This document shows positions 34,745 to 41,868 of a stretch of 64,000 nt of DNA, in pieces. Made by a program: the position numbers and the translations under genes. Origin of the DNA: Oscillospiraceae bacterium (GTDB lineage: Bacteria > Bacillota > Clostridia > Oscillospirales > Ruminococcaceae). Below the pieces are notes generated by a model. It ran no database searches. It was not told the DNA's origin and saw nothing but the letters and a program-made list of their open reading frames with translations. The stretch is from positions 34,032 to 98,031 of the forward strand of contig JAHYZA010000006.1 in the NCBI GenBank assembly GCA_019424695.1, written 5' to 3'. Within the stretch, counting starts at the first letter, position 1; every line of letters begins with the position of its first letter.

Positions 34745-35461
34745 TCAGTCCTGATAGCGCCCCACGGCCTCGGCCAGGTCGATGGCGCCGGTATAGATGG
34801 ATTTGCCCAGAATGGCCGCGTGGCAGCCCATGTCCTGGAGTGCCGCCAGTTCCTCCATGCGGGCAATGCCGCCGGAGGCCGTGACTTCGATGCCGGGGAT
34901 CGTCAGCAGTTCGCGGTAAAGGTCCAGGTTGGTGCCCTGCATGGTGCCGTCCCGGGAGATGTCGGTGGCGATGATAGCCCCCACCCCGGCGGCGGCGCAG
35001 CGGCGGCAGAAGTCCACACCCGGTTCGTGGGTGACTTCCTTCCAGCCGTTGACGGCCACATACCCCTGCTTTATATCCACGCCCACGGCGATACGTGCCC
35101 CGTAGGTGCGGGCCATTTTTTCGGTAAAGGCAAAGTCTTTCACCGCGATAGTGCCCAGGATGCAGCGATCCACCCCCAGGTCGAGATACCGCCGGATGCG
35201 TTCCTCGTCCCGGATGCCGCCGCCCACCTCGATTTTGAGGCCGCCCAGTTTGGCGATGGCCGCAATGGTCTGCAGGTTGGCGGTGGTGTCATCCTTGGCG
35301 CCGTCCAGGTCCACCACATGGAGGTATTTTGCCCCCGCGTCGATGAAGGCCCGGGCCTGGGCCACGGGGTCGGCATTATACACGGTCATCTGATCGTAGT
35401 CGCCCTGGTAGAGCCGCACGGCCTGTCCGCCCCGCAAATCAATGGCAGGATAGAGTTTCAT
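34745..35461 (-). CDS. hisA: ProFAR isomerase (HisA)
   Basis: 238-residue TIM barrel that isomerises ProFAR to PRFAR. MKLYPAIDLRGGQAVRL has the catalytic Asp (residue 8), and IIATDISRDGTMQG the second. EVGGGIRDEERI and TASGGIARM are phosphate-binding loops. I use ATG 35461 with AGGAGGG upstream; an earlier in-frame start would lie inside hisH. Confidence 0.97.
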   Translation of the reverse strand: MKLYPAIDLRGGQAVRLYQGDYDQMTVYNADPVAQARAFIDAGAKYLHVVDLDGAKDDTTANLQTIAAIAKLGGLKIEVGGGIRDEERIRRYLDLGVDRCILGTIAVKDFAFTEKMARTYGARIAVGVDIKQGYVAVNGWKEVTHEPGVDFCRRCAAAGVGAIIATDISRDGTMQGTNLDLYRELLTIPGIEVTASGGIARMEELAALQDMGCHAAILGKSIYTGAIDLAEAVGRYQD

Positions 35462-35474
35462 AACGGTTCCCTCC

Positions 35475-36092
35475 TTACAGTTCGGCGAACGCCTGGAGCA
35501 GGCGCAGGCCGGTATCGCCGGATTTTTCGGGATGGAACTGGGTGCCGTAGACATGGCCGCTGCGCACCGCCCCCGTGACCGGGATGCTGTAGTCGCTGGT
35601 GGCCAGGGTGGAGGCGGCGCAGTCCTTGGCGTAGTAGCTGTGCACGTAGTAGACGTACTCCCCGTTTTTCACATACCGGAACAGCGGGTCGGTTTCCCGG
35701 CCCGGCAGGATATCCAGGGCGTTCCAGCCGATGTGCGGCACCTTCAGCGCCGGGTCTTTCAGGTCGTCGGCCAGCGGGCAGACCGAACCGGGAATGAGCC
35801 CCAGCCCCGCGTGCTCGCCGTATTCGTAGCTTTTTTCAAACAGCAGCTGCATTCCCAGGCAGATGCCCAGCAGGGGTTTGCGCTGCACTTCCTCCTTGAG
35901 CACCGGGACAAGGCCGGTGGCTTCCAGCTTGGCCATGGCATCGGCAAAGGCGCCCACGCCGGGCAGCAGGATATGGCTGGCCGCCCGCAGGTCCTCGGCC
36001 TGGCCGGTGACCCGCACCTCGGCGCCCAGGCTCCGCACGCTGGACGACAGGCTGAACAGGTTGCCCACGCCGTAATCCACAATGGCAATCAT
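35475..36092 (-). CDS. hisH: imidazole glycerol phosphate synthase glutamine amidotransferase subunit
   Basis: 205-residue class I amidotransferase that feeds ammonia to HisF. The nucleophile is Cys in LLGICLGMQLLFE (about 77-89); His and Glu of the triad are in YGTQFHPEKSG (about 185-195). MIAIVDYGVGNL is the usual start. Twenty-seven bases separate it from hisC, where hisB would stand in many operons. Confidence 0.97.
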   Translation of the reverse strand: MIAIVDYGVGNLFSLSSSVRSLGAEVRVTGQAEDLRAASHILLPGVGAFADAMAKLEATGLVPVLKEEVQRKPLLGICLGMQLLFEKSYEYGEHAGLGLIPGSVCPLADDLKDPALKVPHIGWNALDILPGRETDPLFRYVKNGEYVYYVHSYYAKDCAASTLATSDYSIPVTGAVRSGHVYGTQFHPEKSGDTGLRLLQAFAEL

Positions 36093-36119
36093 GGGGTGTT
36101 CCCTCCTCTTGATGATGTT

Positions 36120-37187
36120 TTACTTCTGCGGCAGGATGTCGTCCAGTGCCGCGAAGAACCGCTGCATCTGTTCCGGCGTGCCGATGGTGATGCGCAGCCA
36201 GTTGTCGATGCGCGGCGCGCTGAAATGACGAATCAGGATGCCCCGTTCCCGCAGTTTTTCAAAGATGGTTTTGCAGGGCATCCGGTCGGTGGTGACAAAC
36301 AGGAAATTGGTGGCGGAATCCAGCACCGTGAAGCCCCGGGCCCGCAGCTTTTGGGTGGCATCGGCCCGGGTGGCCAGCACTTTGCCGGTCACTTCCCGGA
36401 AATAGGCTTCGTCCCGGATGGCCGCGGTGCCCGCCGCCTGGGTCAGGGAGTTGACATTATAGGGGCTGTAGCTGAATTTGACGCGGTTCATATCGGCGAT
36501 CAGTTCCGGCCGTGCCAGACAGAAGCCCAGCCGCGCCCCCGCCAGATTGTGGGTCTTGGAGAAGGTGTGGGTAATGACGAGATTCTCGTACTTTTCCAGC
36601 AGCGGCAGGCAGGTAGAGCCCGCCGGGGCAAACTCTATGTAGGTTTCATCCACGATGACGATGTTGTCGGGGTTGGTGCGCAGCACCTCCTCGATGGCAT
36701 CCACCGGAGCCAGCAGGCTGGTGGGCGCGTTGGGATTGGCAAGGACAATGGTCTCATGTAGCCCCTGATACTTGCGCAGGTCGATGGTAAAATCCTCTTC
36801 CAGCGGGAGAATGTGCTGCGGAATGTGCAAAAGGTCGCACAGAACCGGGTAGAAGCTGTAGGTGATATCGGCAAAGGCCAGCGGGGTGTCCTCGTCGCAG
36901 AAAGCCCGCAGCGCCAGCAGCAGGTTTTCGTCGCTGCCGTTGCCGCAGAGCACGTTTTCGGGCTGTACGCCCCAGTGGTCTGCAATGGCCCGGTTCAGTT
37001 CGGCGTTGGTCAGATCGGAATACAACCGCAGGCCCGGCACCGCCGCCGCCACCGCCGCCGCCACACCGGGGGCCGGCGGGTAGGGGTTTTCGTTGGCGTT
37101 AAGTTTGACGAGATTGTGGATTTTCAGCTGTTCACCGGGGGTGTAGGGCTCCAGGGCGGCCAGCGTTTTGGTAAAATAACGGCTCAT
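36120..37187 (-). CDS. hisC: histidinol-phosphate aminotransferase
   Basis: 355-residue fold-type I PLP enzyme. KLNANENPYPPAPGV at the start; GNGSDENLLLALR and IVDETYIEFA hold cofactor contacts; the Schiff-base lysine is in HTFSKTHNLAGARLGF (about 205-220); WLRITIG binds substrate phosphate/carboxylate. ATG 37187 has GGGAGGG upstream; a longer frame begins inside hisD. Confidence 0.96.
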   Translation of the reverse strand: MSRYFTKTLAALEPYTPGEQLKIHNLVKLNANENPYPPAPGVAAAVAAAVPGLRLYSDLTNAELNRAIADHWGVQPENVLCGNGSDENLLLALRAFCDEDTPLAFADITYSFYPVLCDLLHIPQHILPLEEDFTIDLRKYQGLHETIVLANPNAPTSLLAPVDAIEEVLRTNPDNIVIVDETYIEFAPAGSTCLPLLEKYENLVITHTFSKTHNLAGARLGFCLARPELIADMNRVKFSYSPYNVNSLTQAAGTAAIRDEAYFREVTGKVLATRADATQKLRARGFTVLDSATNFLFVTTDRMPCKTIFEKLRERGILIRHFSAPRIDNWLRITIGTPEQMQRFFAALDDILPQK

Positions 37188-37203
37188 CGGCTTGCCCTCC
37201 CGC

Positions 37204-38493
37204 TCACTGGTCCTCAAACCGGATGGTCACGCTCTTGGCGTGGGCGTGCAGACCCTCGTGCTCGGCAAAATTGGCGATGCGCTGCTGCACCTGGCCCAGT
37301 GCTTCCCGGGTGTAATAGATAAAGCTGGATTTCTTGACGAAATCATCCACGCTCAGGGGACTGCTGAACCGGGCCGTGCCGCTGGTGGGCAGCGTGTGGT
37401 TGGGGCCGGCGAAATAGTCGCCCAGGGCTTCCGGCACATTCTTGCCCAGGAAGATGCTGCCCGCGTTCTCGATGCGGCCCAGCAGCGAGAAGGGATCGTC
37501 CACACAGATTTCCAGATGTTCCGGCGCAATGATGTTGACAGCCTCGATGGCCTTGTTCATATCGTCGGTGACGATGATCTTGCCGTTGGTGTCCACACTG
37601 GCCCTGGCAATGGCCGCCCGGGGCAACTGGGGGATCTGCACTTCCAGTTCCGCCTGCACCGCCTTGGCCAGATCCCAGCTGTCGGTGACGAGCACCGGCG
37701 AAGCCAGCTTGTCATGCTCGGCCTGGCTGAGCAAGTCAGCCGCCACCCAGGCCGGGTTGCAGCTGCCGTCAGCCAGCACCAGAATCTCCGACGGACCGGC
37801 GATCATATCGATGCCCACCTTGCCGAACACCTTGCGTTTGGCGGTGGCCACATAGATATTGCCAGGACCGACGATCTTATCCACAGCGGGCACACTCTCG
37901 GTGCCGTAGGCCAGGGCCGCCACCGCCTGGGCGCCGCCCGTCTTGAAGATCTTATCAATACCCGCAATGACCGCCGCCGCCAGGATGCCCGCATTCACCT
38001 TGCCGCCGGGACCGGCCGGGGTCGTCATGACGATTTCTTTGACACCGGCCACCTTGGCGGGGATGACGTCCATCAGCACCGTGGAGGGGTAGGCCGCCGT
38101 GCCGCCGGGCACATAGACGCCTGCCCGCTGGATGGGGGTATATTTCTGGCCCAGCACCACACCGGGCTGATCGGTGAGGACAAAATTCTTGTGGAGCTGC
38201 TGTTCATGGAAGTGGCGGATATTATCGGCCGCCATCTTCAGCGTCGTGATGAACTCGGGGTCCTGGGCTTCCAGTTCGGCAAACGCCTCGTCGATCTCCT
38301 GCTGGGTGACCTGCACAGACGGCAGCTCCGCGTGGTCGAACTTGGCCGCATACTCGATCAGGGCCGCATCCCCCCGGGCACGCACATCGGCAATGATGGC
38401 ATCCACCGTCGCTTCCACATCGGCTTCGGCACGGATGTCGCGGTTCAGGATCTCCTCGGGTTTGACTTCGTCAAAATCATACAGGCGGATCAT
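37204..38493 (-). CDS. hisD: histidinol dehydrogenase
   Basis: 429-residue zinc enzyme that oxidises histidinol to histidine in two NAD-dependent steps. YVPGGTAAYPSTVLM, DKIVGPGNIYVATAKR and the signature IDMIAGPSEILVLAD are all intact, with GPNHTLPTSGTARF (Glu/His metal site region) near the C-terminus. ATG overlaps the stop of the HisZG gene by four bases. Confidence 0.97.
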   Translation of the reverse strand: MIRLYDFDEVKPEEILNRDIRAEADVEATVDAIIADVRARGDAALIEYAAKFDHAELPSVQVTQQEIDEAFAELEAQDPEFITTLKMAADNIRHFHEQQLHKNFVLTDQPGVVLGQKYTPIQRAGVYVPGGTAAYPSTVLMDVIPAKVAGVKEIVMTTPAGPGGKVNAGILAAAVIAGIDKIFKTGGAQAVAALAYGTESVPAVDKIVGPGNIYVATAKRKVFGKVGIDMIAGPSEILVLADGSCNPAWVAADLLSQAEHDKLASPVLVTDSWDLAKAVQAELEVQIPQLPRAAIARASVDTNGKIIVTDDMNKAIEAVNIIAPEHLEICVDDPFSLLGRIENAGSIFLGKNVPEALGDYFAGPNHTLPTSGTARFSSPLSVDDFVKKSSFIYYTREALGQVQQRIANFAEHEGLHAHAKSVTIRFEDQ

Positions 38494-40079
38494 TGGGCAA
38501 GGGCCTCCTTCATTTTATTGAGCAGCTCGCTCATCTGCTGGTATTTGAACTTGTAGCTGGCTTTGTTGGCGATGAACCGCGCCGAGATCGGCATGAATTC
38601 CTCGATGACGGCCAGGTTGTTTTCCCGCAGGGTGGTACCGGTCTCCACGATGTCCACAATGACATCGGACAGCCCCAGAATGGGCGCCAGTTCAATGGAG
38701 CCGTTGAGTTTGATGATGTCGATGTCCCGGCCCCGGCGCTCGTAGTGGTCCCGGGCGATGTTCACGAACTTGGTGGCTACCCGCAGTGCCCGGCTCTCAT
38801 CATCCACAAAGTTTTTGGGACCGGCCACACACATCCGGCATTTGCCCATGCCGGTATCCAGCAGTTCATACACATCGGCATCGGATTCGGCCAGAATGTC
38901 CTTGCCCACGATGCCGATGTCCGCCGCGCCGTGCTCCACATAAATGGCCACGTCGCTGGGCTTGACGAGGAAATACCGCACCCCGGCTTCGGGGTTTTCC
39001 ACCACCAGCTTGCGGGTGTCGTTGTAGTCCTCGTTGGCGCGGTACCCGGCTTCCGCCAGCAGTTTGTATGCCTTGTCGCCCAGGCGGCCCTTGGGCAGCG
39101 CAATGTTGAGCCAGACCTTTTCGGTACTGCCGGCGGGCGCTTCCCCGTTCTGTGCGGTCAGCCGTTCCAGCTCATCCAGATACATGGCAAAACCGATGGC
39201 GTTTGCTCCCGGCGTAAAGCGCTGCATCAGGTAGTCGTACCGGCCGCCCTTGAGCACCGCCCGGGGCACCCCGGCCACATAACCGGTGAACACCAGGCCG
39301 TTGTAGTACTCCATTTCATCGGCCATACTCAGGTCCAGCTGGGTGCCGCGGCCCTCCTCTCCCAGCTGATTCTGCAGCGCCTGCAATTCTTCCAGCGCCG
39401 CCCGCTGGGCTTCACTGCGGCAGCTTTTCCGGGCCGCCGTCAGCGTGGCGCCCAAAGGACCGTGCAATGTCAGCAGCCCGCACAAGGCGTCGGCCGCCTC
39501 CGCGTCCAGCCCTTCGGCCAGCGCCGCCGCGTGGAGTTCATGGGCGTTTTTCTCGTTGAGCAGTTCCAGCAGCCGTCCGCGGGCCGCCTGCGGTACCTCC
39601 AGCGCGTTCAACAGGCCGGTCACATAGCCCATGTGGCTGACTTCCAGCACCGTAGGCACCTGCAGCGCCGCCAGGCTTTGCAGCGCCAGCCGCACGACCT
39701 CAGCCTGGGCTGTGCCGTCCACCGCGCCCATACATTCCAATCCCATCTGGTGGATGGTCTGGAAGGTGTGACTTTCCCGGCTGGCACGGCAGACTTCCTC
39801 ATTATAATAGAAGCGTTTGCACTCGCCGGGCGCGGGCTGCGCCGTCTTGGCAATAGACAGCGTCACATCCGGTTTGATGGCCCGCAGTTTGCCGTCCAGA
39901 TCGGTGAACGTTACCACCTGGGAGTCCGGCAAAAAGCGCTGGTACTCCTGATACAGCGCGTACTCCTCAAACCGGGAGCAGCGGTACTTGCGGTACCCTG
40001 CCTGCTCATACAAAGCGCGCAGACGGAACGTTGCCTGTTCCGCGGGGGTGAAATTCTGCAGCTGGATCTCCATGTTCAT
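38490..40079 (-). CDS. hisZG: fused ATP phosphoribosyltransferase: HisZ regulatory domain plus short-form HisG
   Basis: First enzyme of histidine synthesis, joining ATP and PRPP. 529 residues in one uninterrupted frame. Residues 1-310 are HisZ, a HisRS-like domain without tRNA function (FRLRALYEQAGYRKY, KPDVTLSIAKTA, YYNEEVCRAS, LKGGRYDYLM). Residues 311-320 form a short Pro/Gly/Ser linker. Residues 321-529 are the short HisG (WLNIALPKGRLGDKA, VGKDILAES, DVIVDIVETGTTLRENNL), the form that needs HisZ. In most species these are two genes. I prefer ATG 40079; ATG 40073 is also possible. Heads the his operon. Confidence 0.93.
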   Translation of the reverse strand: MNMEIQLQNFTPAEQATFRLRALYEQAGYRKYRCSRFEEYALYQEYQRFLPDSQVVTFTDLDGKLRAIKPDVTLSIAKTAQPAPGECKRFYYNEEVCRASRESHTFQTIHQMGLECMGAVDGTAQAEVVRLALQSLAALQVPTVLEVSHMGYVTGLLNALEVPQAARGRLLELLNEKNAHELHAAALAEGLDAEAADALCGLLTLHGPLGATLTAARKSCRSEAQRAALEELQALQNQLGEEGRGTQLDLSMADEMEYYNGLVFTGYVAGVPRAVLKGGRYDYLMQRFTPGANAIGFAMYLDELERLTAQNGEAPAGSTEKVWLNIALPKGRLGDKAYKLLAEAGYRANEDYNDTRKLVVENPEAGVRYFLVKPSDVAIYVEHGAADIGIVGKDILAESDADVYELLDTGMGKCRMCVAGPKNFVDDESRALRVATKFVNIARDHYERRGRDIDIIKLNGSIELAPILGLSDVIVDIVETGTTLRENNLAVIEEFMPISARFIANKASYKFKYQQMSELLNKMKEALAQ

Positions 40080-40106
40080 TCCCTGCCTCTCCATACATAT
40101 AAAGAC

Positions 40107-40135
40107 ATTATACTTTAGCGCAGTAAAGATGTAAA
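40107..40135 (-). promoter_or_regulatory. promoter of the his operon
   Basis: Minus strand TTTACA (40135-40130), 17 bases, TATAAT (40112-40107). CTTTAC occurs twice, nine bases apart, across the -35 box, which may be a regulator half-site pair. The leader is only about 20 bases, so there is no room for a T-box. Confidence 0.75.
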
Positions 40136-40165
40136 GCGCATTTTTATACAGTAAAATACAAAAAG

Positions 40166-40194
40166 GGCGCACCTTTGCCTTCACAAAGATGCGC
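40166..40194 (-). terminator. terminator after the small membrane-anchored protein gene
   Basis: Minus strand stem GGCGCATCTTTG / CAAAGGTGCGCC (two central mismatches), then CTTTTTGT. Confidence 0.75.
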
Positions 40195-40211
40195 CTGAAG
40201 CGTTTGGTGTA

Positions 40212-40601
40212 TCAACCCTTGCAGCCCTGTTCGTCCCAGTCACCGAAGTCCGCGGGGTCCGCGATCTTGGTGGCGTCGTACTTGCCGTCCGCCGTCTTGG
40301 GCACTTCCACGGCACCCAGCTCCACCGGGTTCGCGTTGGGGGTGTCGTCGCCGGTCTCCACTGCATGGGCGGCTACGGGCGGCTGATATACGGCATCGGT
40401 CTCGGGGGACGCGGCAGCGGGGGCCTGTGCAGCCTCGGCAGACGCATCGTCTTCGGGCTCGGCGTTGGTTTCAACCTCGTCCGCCGGGCCCACAATATGC
40501 TCGTACTCTTCCCCGTGCTCGCGCTTGTGCAGCACGTACACAGCGGCGCCCACAGCAGCAGCGCCCACAGCCAGTCCGGCCAGTTTCTTCAGCAAAGACA
40601 T
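40212..40601 (-). CDS. small membrane-anchored acidic protein of unknown function
   Basis: 129 residues. One N-terminal hydrophobic helix (about 5-24, rich in Ala and Gly) after MSLLKK, then a disordered tail rich in Ala, Glu, Asp and Pro, ending PADFGDWDEQGCKG. I recognise no domain. ATG 40601 has AAGAGGT upstream. Its own terminator follows, and lrgA diverges from it. Orientation is probably tail-out by the lysines before the helix, which is an inference. Confidence 0.65.
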   Translation of the reverse strand: MSLLKKLAGLAVGAAAVGAAVYVLHKREHGEEYEHIVGPADEVETNAEPEDDASAEAAQAPAAASPETDAVYQPPVAAHAVETGDDTPNANPVELGAVEVPKTADGKYDATKIADPADFGDWDEQGCKG

Positions 40602-40705
40602 GTCAAAACCTCTTTTCCCATTCCCAATATGGTTTTTGGTTAGTATACCACACTCTGCAACAAAATACAAGTATAGTTATTTTTCACAAATCTTTCTTTC
40701 GGTAA

Positions 40706-40734
40706 TTGTAGAATGTGTCGAAAGGTGGTATGAT
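40706..40734 (+). promoter_or_regulatory. promoter of lrgAB
   Basis: TTGTAG (40706-40711), 17 bases, TATGAT (40729-40734). Confidence 0.65.
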
Positions 40735-40768
40735 AGGGCAAGTTCGTTTGCAAAATGAGGGAGTGCGT

Positions 40769-41131
40769 ATGAAGTTTGTCTTTCAATTCGCCCGCATCGT
40801 GGGATTCTGCCTTGTGGGCGAGGTCCTTTCTGCCCTGCTGCCCCTGCCGATTCCGGCCAGTGTCTATGGCCTGCTGCTGATGGCCGCCGCACTGCGTCTG
40901 GGCCTGCTGCGCCTGGATCAGGTACGGGAGGCCGGCCTTTTTCTGACGGGGATCTTCCCGCTGCTGTTTGTGCCCGCCGCCAGCGGTGTCATGGAACTGG
41001 GCGGTGAACTCATGGAGGTATTGCTGCCGGTTTTCATCGCCATTGTGCCCATCACGGCGCTGGTGATGGCCGTGACCGGCTGTGTGGCCCAACATTTTAC
41101 CGGTGCACGGGAGGTAGAAAAAGATGACTGA
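40769..41131 (+). CDS. lrgA: CidA/LrgA-family holin-like protein
   Basis: 120 residues with four hydrophobic helices. GEVLSALLPLPIPASVYGLLLM is the LrgA core and LFVPAASGVMELG the later conserved segment. Family members form holin-like pores or, with LrgB, move pyruvate. GAGGGAG precedes ATG 40769. Overlaps lrgB by eight bases. Confidence 0.88.
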   Translation: MKFVFQFARIVGFCLVGEVLSALLPLPIPASVYGLLLMAAALRLGLLRLDQVREAGLFLTGIFPLLFVPAASGVMELGGELMEVLLPVFIAIVPITALVMAVTGCVAQHFTGAREVEKDD

Positions 41132-41819
41132 AATTTTGCAGCATTGTGCCAGCTGGGGCGTGTTTGTAACGCTGGTAGCCTATGCGGTGGGCGTGGTGAT
41201 CAACCGCAAAACCGGGTGGGCCCTGTTCAATCCGTTGCTCTTGGGCAGCATCTTCGTCATGGTATTTTTGCGGTGTTTCGCCATTCCCTACACCGAATAC
41301 AGCACCAGCGCCGCACCGGTCAACTGGTTGATGGCTCCGGCCACCGTCAGCCTGGCCATCCCCTTGTATGAAAAATGGGAACTGCTGGAGAAAAACGTGG
41401 GCGCCATTCTGGCAGCCATCTTCGCCGGTGTCCTCACCAGTCTGGGCAGCGTGCTGGCCATGGCCTGGGTGCTGCGGATGGAGCGCGCCAATGCCGTGAC
41501 GCTGCTGCCCAAGTCGGTGACGACCGCCATCGGTATGGACATTGCCGAAACGCTGGGCGGCACGGCCGCTCTGGCGGGCGCCGTCATCATCCTCACCGGT
41601 ATTGCCGGCAGCCTGCTGGCGGAGACCGTCTGCAAGGTCTGCCATATCACCCACCCCATCGCCAAAGGGCTGGCGCTGGGCACTTCCGCCCATGCAGTGG
41701 GCACCAGCAAAGCCCTGCAGATGGGGGAAGTGGAAGGCGCCATCAGCGGTCTGGCCATTGCGGTGGCCGGTGTGCTGACCGCCCTGCTGGCCCCGATGGC
41801 CGCCAACTTTCTGCCCTGA
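41124..41819 (+). CDS. lrgB: CidB/LrgB-family membrane protein
   Basis: 231 residues with seven or eight helices. LLPKSVTTAIGMDIAETLGG and GLALGTSAHAVGTSKALQMGE are the LrgB signatures. Works with LrgA in murein hydrolase control or small-acid transport. Second gene of the lrgAB operon, followed by a strong terminator. Confidence 0.93.
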   Translation: MTEILQHCASWGVFVTLVAYAVGVVINRKTGWALFNPLLLGSIFVMVFLRCFAIPYTEYSTSAAPVNWLMAPATVSLAIPLYEKWELLEKNVGAILAAIFAGVLTSLGSVLAMAWVLRMERANAVTLLPKSVTTAIGMDIAETLGGTAALAGAVIILTGIAGSLLAETVCKVCHITHPIAKGLALGTSAHAVGTSKALQMGEVEGAISGLAIAVAGVLTALLAPMAANFLP

Positions 41820-41830
41820 ATCATAACGCC

Positions 41831-41863
41831 AAAGCGGCACCCGCAACGGGTGCCGCTTTTGTG
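41831..41863. terminator. bidirectional terminator between lrgB and the P-type ATPase gene
   Basis: 13-bp perfect stem AAAGCGGCACCCG / CGGGTGCCGCTTT, loop CAA, T-rich flank on both strands. Confidence 0.88.
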
Positions 41864-41868
41864 TTTGT

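Noticed and set aside
40080..40140. T-box or attenuator in front of the his operon
   Set aside because: The leader from the TATAAT box to the start codon is only about 20 bases; no room for a T-box.
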